Source: Roseomonas sp. CECT 9278 (GTDB lineage Bacteria > Pseudomonadota > Alphaproteobacteria > Acetobacterales > Acetobacteraceae). Taken from it: 64,000 nt of DNA. Both the position numbers and the translations under genes were made by a program. Each line of letters starts with the position of its first letter. Position 1 is the stretch's first letter. The stretch lies in the NCBI RefSeq assembly GCF_918698155.1, contig NZ_CAKKLX010000027.1, positions 1 to 64,000 on the forward strand, read 5' to 3'. This document shows, piece by piece, positions 54,963 to 62,756 of the stretch. A model generated the notes under the pieces. The model did not search any database, had not been told where the DNA came from, and saw only the letters and a program-made list of their open reading frames with translations.

Positions 54963-55280
54963 TCAGCGCCTGAGCAGCAGGCCGATGGCGATGCCGGCCA
55001 GCGCGGCCGCGCCGACGGCGGCGATCGGCTGCTCGCGCACCGTGGCCGACAGCGTGTTCTTCTGGCGGCGCACCGCTTCCATCGCGTCATGCGCAGCATC
55101 CTCGGCGCGCCCGGCGACTCCGGCCAGCGCCGGCGTGACGCGGTCGCGCATCAGCGCCTCGACCTTCTCGCGCAGCGCGGCCAGCTCGGCGCCGGCGGCG
55201 TCCCTGGCATCCTGCGCGAAGTCGGTCGCCGCATCGGCGATGCCGGAGGCCTTGAAATTGGTGTTCGTGGTGGTGGCCAT
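54963..55280 (-). CDS. DUF883 (YqjD/ElaB-like) protein
   Basis: A 105-residue protein: acidic helical body (DAATDFAQDARDAAGAELAALREKVEAL) of which the middle is a coiled coil, and a C-terminal membrane helix (AAVGAAALAGIAIGLLLRR). YqjD-like proteins bind ribosomes at the membrane in stationary phase. Lies between dps and the holin-like gene, likely one stress operon. Confidence 0.83.
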   Translation of the reverse strand: MATTTNTNFKASGIADAATDFAQDARDAAGAELAALREKVEALMRDRVTPALAGVAGRAEDAAHDAMEAVRRQKNTLSATVREQPIAAVGAAALAGIAIGLLLRR

Positions 55281-55310
55281 GATGGGCTCCTTGGGATGGG
55301 GGTTAGTCGG

Positions 55311-55772
55311 TCACGACAGGTGGCTGCGCAGCATCCAGGCGGCCTTGTCATGGGCCGCGATGCGCGAGACCAGCAGGTCATGCGTCGCCAGGTCGTCCTC
55401 GACGTCCTGCGCCAGCGTCGCCGCGGCCGAGGACAGCGCGGCGTGGTCGTCGCCCAGCATCCGCACCATGCCGGCGGCGTCCGGGATGCGCGCGGGCTCC
55501 TTCAGGGAGGCCTGCGCCAGCATGCCTTCGATCGTCATGGGCGCGGGGCTGCCGATGGCGCGGATGCGTTCGGCCAGCACGTCGACCGCCTTGAACAGCT
55601 CGGTGTACTGGGCTTCGAACAGCGTGTGCAGGCCGCTGAAGTTCGGGCCCGTGACGTTCCAGTGGCACGCCTGGGTCTTGCCCATCAGCAGGTAGGTGTC
55701 GGCCAGGAAGGCGGTCAGGCCCTCCGCGGCGCCGTCATTCGACCGCGCGCGGGCGGCCGTCTTGGCTGGCAT
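55311..55772 (-). CDS. dps: Dps-family DNA-protecting ferritin
   Basis: A 153-residue mini-ferritin that binds DNA and oxidises iron with peroxide. The ferroxidase site is HWNVTGPNFSGLHTLFEAQY followed by ELFKAVDVLAERIRAIG, with the usual His, Asp and Glu ligands. Start: an ATG at 55796 is in frame but lies only 8 bases from the -10 box, while the ATG at 55772 has GGAGA nine bases upstream and a leader of normal length, so I choose it. Lysine/arginine-rich N-terminus (MPAKTAARAR) may bind DNA. Confidence 0.93.
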   Translation of the reverse strand: MPAKTAARARSNDGAAEGLTAFLADTYLLMGKTQACHWNVTGPNFSGLHTLFEAQYTELFKAVDVLAERIRAIGSPAPMTIEGMLAQASLKEPARIPDAAGMVRMLGDDHAALSSAAATLAQDVEDDLATHDLLVSRIAAHDKAAWMLRSHLS

Positions 55773-55804
55773 GGTCGTGGTCTCCGGAATGCTCATGCGC
55801 GGTC

Positions 55805-55829
55805 AACGCGCTGCTGGCCGAAAGGTTGC
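55805..55829 (-). promoter_or_regulatory. Putative EcfG promoter of dps
   Basis: On the minus strand GCAACC (55829-55824), fifteen bases and CGTT (55808-55805), 32 bases before the preferred dps start. It is back to back with the promoter at 55839. Confidence 0.6.
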
Positions 55830-55838
55830 GCGTCGCGC

Positions 55839-55863
55839 GCAACCAATTCGGCGCGATCGCGTT
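55839..55863 (+). promoter_or_regulatory. Putative EcfG promoter of the AI-2E-family gene
   Basis: GCAACC (55839-55844), fifteen bases and CGTT (55860-55863), 29 bases before the GTG at 55893. Divergent from the dps promoter, with only nine bases between the two -35 boxes. Confidence 0.55.
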
Positions 55864-55892
55864 GCGTCGACGTCCACCTGGGGGAATGCACC

Positions 55893-57644
55893 GTGCCATC
55901 CGAGACCGACATCCAGCGGCCAACCGCGCCCGCTGGCTCAGGCCCGCTCTGGGTCATCGCCGCCATCATGGTGCTGGCGGTCCTGCATTTCGGGCGCGAC
56001 GTGTTCATTCCCATGGCGCTCGCGCTGCTTCTGTCGGTCGTGCTGATCCCGGTGGCGCGGCTGCTCCAGCGCGCCGGCCTGCCGCGCGCGCTGGCGGTGA
56101 CGCTGCTGCTGTTCGCGGCGCTGGGGGCGATCATCGGCGTCGTGCTGCTGGTCATCTCGCAGGTGCTGACGCTCGCCGCCGACCTGCCGGGCTGGGAGAT
56201 GAACCTGCGCGAGAAGCTGCGCGCGCTGTCCGACGGATCGGGCGTGCTGGACCGCGCCATGGGCACGCTGCGACGGCTGTCCGAGGAAGTCGGCGGCGGC
56301 AGCGCCGCTGCCACGGGGGCGGCGGTCCCGGTGGCGCCCGCGCCGGCCGGCGGCGGCACGCTCGATGCCGCGCTGAACATGGCCGCGATGGTCGTGCATC
56401 CGGCGGCCTCGCTGGCGGTCGCGCTGCTGCTCATGGCCTACCTGCTGATGCAGCGCGAGGACGTGCGCGACCGCTTCCTGCGCCTGGCCGGCATGAAGGA
56501 CCTGCACCGCACCACCCGCGCCATGGCCGACGCCACCGAGCGGGTCGGCCGCTACCTTCTCATGCAGATGGTGATGAACGGCATCTTCGGCGTCGGCATG
56601 GGCGTCGGGCTCGCGCTGATCGGCGTGCCGAATGCGCCGCTGTGGGGCATCATGGCCTTCGTGCTGCGCTTCATCCCGTTCCTCGGGGCGTGGATCGCGC
56701 TCTGCCTGCCGCTGGTCGTGTCGTTCGCCACCAGCGCGGACTGGACCGGACCCATCATGGTGATCGCGCTGTTCGCGCTGGTGGATGGCGTCGTGACGCA
56801 TGTGCTCGAACCGATGATGTACGGTCGCAGCACCGGCATCTCGCCGCTCGCGCTGCTGATCTCCTCGGCGCTGTGGACCGTGCTGTGGGGGCCGATCGGC
56901 CTGCTGCTGGCGCCGCCGATCACCGCCTGCCTCGCGATCCTCGGGCGCCATGTCCCGGCGCTGTCCTTCCTCGAGATCCTGCTCGGCAATTCCGAGGTGC
57001 TGCCGGCGCCGCTGCGCTTCTACCAGCGCTACCTGGCCGACGACGCCGAGGGCGCCATCGAGATCGCGGAACTCCATGCCGACGCCAATGGCCCCGCCGC
57101 CACGCTGCGCGACCTGGTGCTGCCCGCGGTCGCGGCAATGAGCGCCGACCAGGCCGACGGCGTGCTCTCCGCCGCGGCCGTGCGGCGCATCAGCGATGGC
57201 CTGGCGTCGATCAGCGCCACGCTGGTCGCCGACGAACCGTTGGCGCCCGAAGCGCAGGCGCTGCGCACCCTGCCGGTGGCAGGCGCGGCCGACCGTGCGC
57301 TGGCGGCCGTCGCGGCGGCCGCGGCCCGGCTGCAGGGATGGCGCCCGGCGGTGGATGGCGAGACCGCGGCCATGGCGGTGCTGTGCCTGGCGCGCCCGGT
57401 CTCCGCCCAACGCCTGCGCCGCGCGACGGCGACGGCGGGTATCACGGCCGTGCCCGCCTTCGGCTTCGCGCTGGAGGATGCCTCGGCCGCCCAGCTGGGC
57501 GCGGCGATCGGCCCGGCGCCGGTGCTGCGCAACCTCGATGCGCTGGTAGCGCGGCTGCCGCGCGGCAGCACCGCGGCGACGCGCAAGCCCGTCGAGGCGA
57601 CGGCCGCCACGATGGAACCGCCCGGCCTCGCGCTGCCTGCCTGA
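55893..57644 (+). CDS. AI-2E family (PerM/YhhT-like) membrane protein with C-terminal extension
   Basis: A 583-residue protein. Residues 10-370 form the AI-2E core of about seven helices, including LRFIPFLGAWIALCLPL and DGVVTHVLEPMMYGRSTGISPLALLIS (landmark GRSTGISPL). About 190 cytoplasmic residues follow, longer than most relatives and without a recognised domain. GGGGGA precedes the GTG start. Members have been linked to AI-2 export or to sodium/proton exchange; which applies here is unknown. The extended tail and a stress promoter suggest a regulated role. Confidence 0.83.
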   Translation: MPSETDIQRPTAPAGSGPLWVIAAIMVLAVLHFGRDVFIPMALALLLSVVLIPVARLLQRAGLPRALAVTLLLFAALGAIIGVVLLVISQVLTLAADLPGWEMNLREKLRALSDGSGVLDRAMGTLRRLSEEVGGGSAAATGAAVPVAPAPAGGGTLDAALNMAAMVVHPAASLAVALLLMAYLLMQREDVRDRFLRLAGMKDLHRTTRAMADATERVGRYLLMQMVMNGIFGVGMGVGLALIGVPNAPLWGIMAFVLRFIPFLGAWIALCLPLVVSFATSADWTGPIMVIALFALVDGVVTHVLEPMMYGRSTGISPLALLISSALWTVLWGPIGLLLAPPITACLAILGRHVPALSFLEILLGNSEVLPAPLRFYQRYLADDAEGAIEIAELHADANGPAATLRDLVLPAVAAMSADQADGVLSAAAVRRISDGLASISATLVADEPLAPEAQALRTLPVAGAADRALAAVAAAAARLQGWRPAVDGETAAMAVLCLARPVSAQRLRRATATAGITAVPAFGFALEDASAAQLGAAIGPAPVLRNLDALVARLPRGSTAATRKPVEATAATMEPPGLALPA

Positions 57645-57669
57645 CCGGCGGGCGGCGCGTCCGCGCCTG

Positions 57670-57716
57670 GAGCATCATCCGTTCGAACGGAGCCGTTTGG
57701 ACGGATAGAGATGCTC
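57670..57716. repeat. Dispersed palindromic repeat, GAGCATCATCC subfamily (copy 3)
   Basis: GAGCATC and GATGCTC bracket CCGTTCGAACGG and CCGTTTGGACGG. It lies 25 bases beyond the AI-2E gene stop. It shows the family plan most clearly of the three copies. Confidence 0.7.
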
Positions 57717-57783
57717 GCAAAGACAATGGTCTGGAGTCGCTGTCGTGAGCCAAGGCGAACGGCAACACCTCCAGCGGGCACGA

Positions 57784-57817
57784 AAAAGGCGCTGGCCCTT
57801 GCGGACCAGCGCCTTTT
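57784..57817. terminator. Bidirectional intrinsic terminator
   Basis: AAAAGGCGCTGG and CCAGCGCCTTTT pair around a 10-base loop, giving T-runs on both strands. It separates the rightward AI-2E transcript from the leftward lipoprotein gene. Confidence 0.8.
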
Positions 57818-57842
57818 GCGTGCGTGGCGGGCGGGCGCGCCG

Positions 57843-58034
57843 TCAGTCGACCGCGCGCTCGATGGCGCGGCCGGCGCGCTCCACCGGGCCGCGCGGCGGG
57901 TCGACCGCATCGCGGACATTCTCGGCGGCGCGGTCGATGCGCTCGCCGGCGCGCTCGGCGGGGCCATCGTCGCAGGCGACCAGCGGCAGGGACAGCAGGA
58001 CAGCCGCACAGGCGGCACGCAGGATCGGGGTCAT
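57843..58034 (-). CDS. Small lipoprotein (entericidin-like size)
   Basis: A 63-residue protein with lipobox LVAC at about residues 18-21 and a charged amphipathic helix (AERAGERIDRAAENVRDAV). GGAGG is three to nine bases upstream of the ATG. An EcfG-like promoter lies 31 bases before it, which agrees with a stress-induced envelope lipoprotein. No domain recognised. Confidence 0.75.
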   Translation of the reverse strand: MTPILRAACAAVLLSLPLVACDDGPAERAGERIDRAAENVRDAVDPPRGPVERAGRAIERAVD

Positions 58035-58065
58035 CGGACCTCCCAGGTCAGGGTTGCCCGGGGGA

Positions 58066-58090
58066 AACGCGGCACGGGGGCGCGGGTTTC
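58066..58090 (-). promoter_or_regulatory. Putative EcfG promoter of the small lipoprotein
   Basis: GAAACC (58090-58085), fifteen bases and CGTT (58069-58066) on the minus strand. The -35 differs from other copies at its second base. It lies between the kinase stop and the lipoprotein start. Confidence 0.5.
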
Positions 58091-58099
58091 ATCGTGCCG

Positions 58100-59842
58100 T
58101 CACGCCACGCCGCGCAGCGCCTCCGGCGCGGCCTGCAACGGGAAGCGGACCGACACGCTGGTGCCGTCGCCGGTGGCGAACTCGGCCTCGCCGCCCAGGT
58201 GGCTGGCGAAGCCGCGGATCAGCTGGGTGCCGAGCCCGTCGCCGGACTCCGCGCCATCGCCGATGCCCACGCCGTCGTCGCTGACGCGCAGCACCGCCTC
58301 GTCGCCTTCGGTGCGCAGGGAGATGGTGATGGTGCCGCGCCGCCCGTCGGGGAAGGCGTGGCGCATCGAATTGCTCACCGCCTCGGTCAGCAGCAGCGCG
58401 AGAGAGATCGATTCATCGGCGCCCAGTTCGATGTCGTCGGCCTCGATCCGGATGGCGACGCGCCGCGCCTGGCCATCGCTCAGCGCCTCGCTGAGCTGGC
58501 GCGACAATTCCTCGAGGAAGGGCCGCAGCGACATGCGCTGGAAGCTTTGGTTCATGTAGAGGTGGCGGTGCAGCGTCGCGAGCGCCTGCACGCGGTCGCG
58601 CGCCACCGCGAATTCGTGGCGTGCCGATTCCGTCCGCACGCGGTCGGCCTGCAGACTGAGCAGCGAGGCGACGATCTGCAGGTTGTTCTTCACGCGATGG
58701 TGGATCTCGGCCATCAGCAGGTCGCGCTGCTTCAGCGCCGCCGTCAGCGCCTGTTCGCGATCCTCCAGCGCCGCGGCCGCGGCGGTCAGGGCGCGATCGA
58801 GCTCGCGCACCTCGAGCGGAACCGTGCCGCTGGGCGGCGAGCTGTAGGGCCGGCCCGGCGCCCAGCTGCGGACCCGCTCCGCCAGCCGCCGCAGCGGTCG
58901 CGACACGCCGGCCTCGACGCCGATCAGGATGGCGGCCAGGCAGGCCAGCAGGAACAGCGACAATTCGATCAGCCGCCGCTCCAGCACGCCGCGCGCGGCG
59001 GCCTGGATGTCGGCCACCGGCAGCCCGACCAGCAGGTGCAGCCCCGCGACCAGTTCCTTGGTGGCCCAGGCCTGGGGCGTGCCGTCGCGCGCGGGGCCCT
59101 CGATGGTGGCGTTGGGCAACCTCAGCAGGCCGGCCAGGCGGTCTGGCGGCGGCAGCGCGCTGCCGGAGGAATTGCCGATCGGCAGGATCGTGCCGTTGTT
59201 GTCCAGCAGCCAGACGCTGTGCTGCGCCACGCCGTCGGCATCGGCCGGCGTGCGCAGCAGGAAATCCAGGAAGACGCTGCCGCCCACCATCGCCTGCAGG
59301 CTGCCATCCGGCGCCAGGATCGGCGCGATGCCGGGCAGCACCGCGCGCTGCGTCACCACGCCGATGGTGAACTCGCCCAGCGTGAAGGCGCGCGTGCGCT
59401 GGATCGCCGGGACGTAGTCGAGCTCGGCATAGCTGCGCCCGCGCGGCGCGGGCAGGCCGCTGCACAGCAGCACGCCCTGGCCGTCGAGCACCCAGAAGTT
59501 GGAATAGCGGTCCGGCTTCAACGCCCGCAGGCGGTTGAGCATCGCGTCGCAGGCCTCGCCGCCCTGGGCCAGCAGGCCGGGATCGGCGGCCAGGCCGGAC
59601 ACCATCTCCCGCAGCGCGCCGACCGCGGCGCCGTGGCGCGCGGCGGCGACCTCGCGCAGGATCAGCACGTCGCGCTGCCCCTGGGCCAGCGCCGCCTGGT
59701 AGGCCGACCATGCATTGTTGCCGGCGATCACCGCGATCGGAATCGTCGCCGCGGCCACCAGCGCCAGCAGGCGCCCGCGAACCCCGCCCTGCCACCAACC
59801 GGCTTTCCGGGCGGGGCCAGGCGGCGACCCGCCGCCTGGCAT
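58100..59842 (-). CDS. HisKA_2 sensor histidine kinase of the general stress response
   Basis: A 580-residue kinase. Membrane helices lie at about residues 22-42 and 280-300 around a periplasmic Cache-like domain of about 240 residues, followed by a HAMP-like linker, the acceptor block LMAEIHHRVKNNLQIVASLLSLQA and an ATPase domain (LALLLTEAVSNSMRHAF, VSDDGVGIGDG). The ATG shares one base with the nepR stop (TGATG). Position behind nepR-ecfG is where PhyR kinases are often found, so it is a strong candidate to phosphorylate PhyR. Confidence 0.9.
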   Translation of the reverse strand: MPGGGSPPGPARKAGWWQGGVRGRLLALVAAATIPIAVIAGNNAWSAYQAALAQGQRDVLILREVAAARHGAAVGALREMVSGLAADPGLLAQGGEACDAMLNRLRALKPDRYSNFWVLDGQGVLLCSGLPAPRGRSYAELDYVPAIQRTRAFTLGEFTIGVVTQRAVLPGIAPILAPDGSLQAMVGGSVFLDFLLRTPADADGVAQHSVWLLDNNGTILPIGNSSGSALPPPDRLAGLLRLPNATIEGPARDGTPQAWATKELVAGLHLLVGLPVADIQAAARGVLERRLIELSLFLLACLAAILIGVEAGVSRPLRRLAERVRSWAPGRPYSSPPSGTVPLEVRELDRALTAAAAALEDREQALTAALKQRDLLMAEIHHRVKNNLQIVASLLSLQADRVRTESARHEFAVARDRVQALATLHRHLYMNQSFQRMSLRPFLEELSRQLSEALSDGQARRVAIRIEADDIELGADESISLALLLTEAVSNSMRHAFPDGRRGTITISLRTEGDEAVLRVSDDGVGIGDGAESGDGLGTQLIRGFASHLGGEAEFATGDGTSVSVRFPLQAAPEALRGVA

Positions 59843-60042
59843 CACTTCTTGCGGTCCTGTTCGATCAGGCGCAGCAGTTCGGGCGGAATCGGTTCGCGCG
59901 CGACGTCGTCGAAGATCTGGTGCAGCCCACGACGCAGCCAAACGTCGAAGGCGGCGTCCGGCACCGCCGCCTTCGCGTTCCTGGCAGGCTTCGACGGCAT
60001 TGGTTTCGCCGCCGCCTCGTCGTCGTCAGGCTGGCCCATCAT
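59842..60042 (-). CDS. nepR: Anti-sigma factor NepR
   Basis: About 66 residues. DVWLRRGLHQIFDDVAREPIPPELLRLIEQ is the conserved NepR core of two helices; key parts are LRRGLHQIFDD and EPIPPELLRL. In unstressed cells it holds EcfG; phosphorylated PhyR draws it away. The ATG at 60042 (or 60039) overlaps the ecfG end by 17 bases; a further ATG at 60078 would overlap more. Gene order ecfG-nepR is the reverse of that in many alphaproteobacteria. Confidence 0.9.
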   Translation of the reverse strand: MMGQPDDDEAAAKPMPSKPARNAKAAVPDAAFDVWLRRGLHQIFDDVAREPIPPELLRLIEQDRKK

Positions 60043-60679
60043 ACCCCGTGGAGGCGGCAGGCTGCCGGTCCCCCACACCCATGCTACGCGCAGCGACGCG
60101 GTTGACGCCAGCGTTCTGCCGCGACGCCTGCGCCGCGCGCGCCGCCTTCGCGGTCGGCTCGCCCATCAGGCGTGCCTCCAGCGCGCGGCGGGCGCGGAAA
60201 ACCCGGCACTTCGCCGTACCGACGGCACAACCGGTGGCTTCCGCGACTTCCTCGTAGGACATGCCCTGCACCGCCACCATCACCAGCGCGATGCGCTGGT
60301 CCTCGGGCAGCCGGGCCATTTCGCGGCGCAGCTCGCCAAGCGCGATGCTGTCTTCCTGGTTGCCGCTGCGCGCGAAGGCATCGGCCGGCGCGTCGTCCAT
60401 CTCCACCGTCTCGCGGCGGCGGCGGCGGTCGGAGATGAAGCGGTTCTTCAGGATGCGGTACACCCAGGCACCCAGATGCGTGCCGGGGGTGAAGCTCGCC
60501 TGCGCGGCGAGCGCATTGGCGACCGCGGCCTGGACCAGGTCGTCGGCCTCCGTGCGGTTGCGCGTCAGCGACAGCGCCTGGACGCGAAGCTTGGGCAGCA
60601 GCGCCACGAGCTCGTCATGGAACGAGAACCGGGCGACGCTCGCGCCGGTGACGGGGAGGGTGTCGTTGATGGTGCTCAT
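60026..60679 (-). CDS. ecfG: General stress sigma factor EcfG
   Basis: A 217-residue ECF sigma factor. Region 2 is RNRTEADDLVQAAVANALAA and YRILKNRFISDRRRR, region 4 is LPEDQRIALVMVAVQGMSYEEVAEATGCAVGTAKCRV (landmarks MSYEEVAE and GTAKCRVFRAR). Together with overlapping nepR and a nearby phyR this identifies EcfG. About 30 residues past region 4 are basic and variable. An EcfG-type promoter lies directly upstream, giving autoregulation; the ATG at 60679 is only eight bases from the -10, so the mRNA may be leaderless. Confidence 0.93.
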   Translation of the reverse strand: MSTINDTLPVTGASVARFSFHDELVALLPKLRVQALSLTRNRTEADDLVQAAVANALAAQASFTPGTHLGAWVYRILKNRFISDRRRRRETVEMDDAPADAFARSGNQEDSIALGELRREMARLPEDQRIALVMVAVQGMSYEEVAEATGCAVGTAKCRVFRARRALEARLMGEPTAKAARAAQASRQNAGVNRVAARSMGVGDRQPAASTGYDGPA

Positions 60680-60687
60680 GATGGCCA

Positions 60688-60713
60688 AACGCATCGCCGG
60701 GGTTTTCGGTTGC
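60688..60713 (-). promoter_or_regulatory. Putative EcfG autoregulatory promoter of ecfG
   Basis: GCAACC (60713-60708), sixteen bases and CGTT (60691-60688) on the minus strand. Same plan as the other sites with a spacer one base longer. Confidence 0.55.
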
Positions 60714-60830
60714 ATCGAAGAGATGCGAATTTCTCAAGGCAGTCATGCGTCATATGCATGCAACCCGCGCAGGGGCGCGGCCGTTGGCAACGTCATGCAG
60801 GTTTCCGGAACCGCCTCCTGCGCGCAGCGG

Positions 60831-61334
60831 CTACCGGCGCGGCCCCAATTGCCGCGCCAGAGCGTCGCGTGCGCGCGACACGCGGGCCTTCAGGGTGCCT
60901 TCGGGCAGCCCGGTCACCGCGGCGGCCTCGGCCACGGTGAACTCCAGCGCCGCCACCAGCAGGATCGCCTCGCGCTGCGCCGCCGGCAGCGCAGCGATGG
61001 CGCGGCCGAGCTCGCCCAGCTCCGCGATCCCGGGCTGCGTCGCCGGCTGCGCCGCATCGGCGTCCAGCGCGCCCAGCGCCCGGCGCTCGGTGCCGCTGCG
61101 CCGCGCCTGGTCCAGGAAGGCATTGCGCAGGATACGGAACAGCCAGGCGCGCAGGTCGGTGCCGTCCTGCCAGGAGGCTTCGTGCTCCAGCGCGCGCAGC
61201 AGGGTTTCCTGCACCAGGTCGTCGGCGCGGGTCGCGTCGCGCGCCAGGAACCGCGCGAAGCCGCGCAGCTGCGGCGTGAGGGCGGCGATCGCCTCCCGAT
61301 ACCGGAAGGGTGCATCCTTCCCGCGACCCGTCAT
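60831..61334 (-). CDS. Second ECF sigma factor (EcfG-like)
   Basis: A 167-residue ECF sigma factor. Region 2 is DATRADDLVQETLLRALEH and AWLFRILRNAFLDQAR, region 4 is LPAAQREAILLVAALEFTVAEAAAVTGLPEGTLKARVSRAR (landmarks LPAAQREAI and EGTLKARVSRAR). It lacks its own nepR and sits between ecfG and phyR. Additional EcfG paralogues are common and can be inactive or condition-specific. Divergent from phyR with 62 bases between. Confidence 0.9.
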   Translation of the reverse strand: MTGRGKDAPFRYREAIAALTPQLRGFARFLARDATRADDLVQETLLRALEHEASWQDGTDLRAWLFRILRNAFLDQARRSGTERRALGALDADAAQPATQPGIAELGELGRAIAALPAAQREAILLVAALEFTVAEAAAVTGLPEGTLKARVSRARDALARQLGPRR

Positions 61335-61396
61335 GCAATCGCCCGGCGCGTCGCGTCCATGCCGGTCATAATGCTCCCCTTGCAGCAGGTGCCAAG

Positions 61397-62116
61397 ATGA
61401 ACGCCTTCAACCAGACCGAGTTGCTGCGCGCGCTGCCCTATGCGCGTCGTTTCGCCCGCGCCGTGACCGGGGAGCGCGACAGCGGCGATGCGCTGGTGGC
61501 GCGGGTGCTGGGCGCCGAGCTCCCGGCCCTGCCGCCGCGCCTCGCGCTGTATGCCGCGATCGCGGCGGCGGCGCCGGCACCGGCCGCGCCCTCCGGCCTG
61601 CCGCAGGTGCAGCGCCAGCTGCTGCTGCTGACCGCGCTGGAGGACCTGTCCCTGGCCGATGCCGGCCGCGTGCTGGGACTGACCGCGGAAGCCGCCACCG
61701 CCGCGGTCGAGGCGGCCCGCACCGCGCTGCGCGCCGTCACCGCGACCGACATCCTGGTGATCGAGGACGAGCCGATCATCGCGCTCGACCTCAAGCGGCT
61801 GGTCGAGGCCTGCGGCCATCGCGTGGTCGGCATGGCATCGAGCGAGGCCGAGGCGGTGCGCCAGGCGGCCGCCAGGAAGCCGGGGCTGATCCTGGCCGAC
61901 ATCAACCTCGGCCGTGGCGGCGACGGCAGCACGGCGGTGGCGAAGATCCAGCAGGCGATCGACGTCCCGGTCATCTTCGTGACCGCCTATCCCGAGCGGC
62001 TGCTGACCGCCGAGGGTCTCGAGCCCGCCTTCGTCATCAGCAAGCCCTTCGAGCCGCTCGCGTTGGCGATCGCGACCTACCAGGCGGTGCATGGCGGCCG
62101 CGCGCCGATCATCTGA
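61397..62116 (+). CDS. phyR: PhyR anti-anti-sigma response regulator
   Basis: A 239-residue PhyR protein: an N-terminal sigma-like domain (about residues 5-110) that imitates EcfG to capture NepR and a C-terminal receiver, whose acceptor is Asp168 in LILADINLG. VIEDEPIIALDLKRLVEACGH and VIFVTAYPERLL are typical receiver strands. Partner switching needs both parts, and both are present. AAG is the only upstream ribosome-site match. The kinase for it is most probably the 58100-59842 protein or its paralogue at 52689. Confidence 0.95.
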   Translation: MNAFNQTELLRALPYARRFARAVTGERDSGDALVARVLGAELPALPPRLALYAAIAAAAPAPAAPSGLPQVQRQLLLLTALEDLSLADAGRVLGLTAEAATAAVEAARTALRAVTATDILVIEDEPIIALDLKRLVEACGHRVVGMASSEAEAVRQAAARKPGLILADINLGRGGDGSTAVAKIQQAIDVPVIFVTAYPERLLTAEGLEPAFVISKPFEPLALAIATYQAVHGGRAPII

Positions 62117-62278
62117 GGGTCGTGTCCGGGGTGGCCGGCGCCGCCCCGCCGCCGCCGGTTCCGGACCGCTTGCACTGGCCACCCGGCGCGGCACGGTGGG
62201 CGCCGCGGTCATGCAGATCCGCCTGCGCCGAATGCCGTCGTCGCGCACCGCCACCGAGCGTCGTTCCACCCGCGCCGC

Positions 62279-62303
62279 GCAACCCGCCCGGCGTGCTCGC
62301 GTT
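62279..62303 (+). promoter_or_regulatory. Putative EcfG promoter of csbD
   Basis: GCAACC (62279-62284), fifteen bases and CGTT (62300-62303), 47 bases upstream of the csbD ATG. Confidence 0.6.
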
Positions 62304-62350
62304 TGCCTGTCACGCCCACCGCAGTGGTGGCCGCCTGACAGGAGAACGCC

Positions 62351-62548
62351 ATGAACAGCGATCAGATCGCCGGCAACTGGAAGCAGCTCACCGGCAAGGT
62401 GAAGGAGCAGTGGGGCAAGCTCACCGACGACGACATCACCGTCGTCGAGGGCCAGCGCGACCAGCTCGTGGGCCGCATCCAGGAGCGCTACGGCATCGCG
62501 AAGGAGAAGGCCGAGGAGCAGGTGGCGAGCTGGGAGAAGTCGCTCTGA
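62351..62548 (+). CDS. csbD: CsbD-family stress protein
   Basis: A 65-residue CsbD-like protein, very hydrophilic: NWKQLTGKVKEQWGKLTDDD and IQERYGIAKEKAEEQVASW (landmarks NWKQLTGKVKEQWG, YGIAKEKAE). Family members are controlled by general stress factors in many bacteria, sigma-B in Bacillus. AGGAGA stands before the ATG and an EcfG-like promoter further up. The protein's function is unknown. Confidence 0.92.
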   Translation: MNSDQIAGNWKQLTGKVKEQWGKLTDDDITVVEGQRDQLVGRIQERYGIAKEKAEEQVASWEKSL

Positions 62549-62580
62549 CACCCGCCCGCCAGGGCTGAACCACGCAGCGC

Positions 62581-62602
62581 GCCGCCGGGGCAACCCGGCG
62601 GC
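62581..62602 (+). terminator. Hairpin after csbD
   Basis: GCCGCCGGG and CCCGGCGGC with a GCAA tetraloop, 33 bases past the csbD stop. Stable stem but no T-run, so factor-independent ending is uncertain. Confidence 0.5.
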
Positions 62603-62701
62603 GTCGTGCTGAGCGACCCTTCGAGGCTGCGCCGCGCCGCGCGTCCCGATGGCCGGCACCGCCATTCTCGAACGGCCTGCGAGAGCAGCCATGCTGGCGC
62701 C

Positions 62702-62726
62702 GCAACTTTCGCCCTCGCGCTTCGTT
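62702..62726 (+). promoter_or_regulatory. Putative EcfG promoter of the DUF1328 gene
   Basis: GCAACT (62702-62707), fifteen bases and CGTT (62723-62726), 30 bases upstream of the ATG at 62757. Confidence 0.5.
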
Positions 62727-62756
62727 GAGGCGCCAAGACCCTCCCGGAGAACCCCG

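Noticed and set aside
60760..60785. Another GCAACC-N16-CGTT on the plus strand
   Set aside because: No gene begins downstream on that strand for 600 bases and the ECF gene there runs in the opposite direction. It may be chance or an antisense start.
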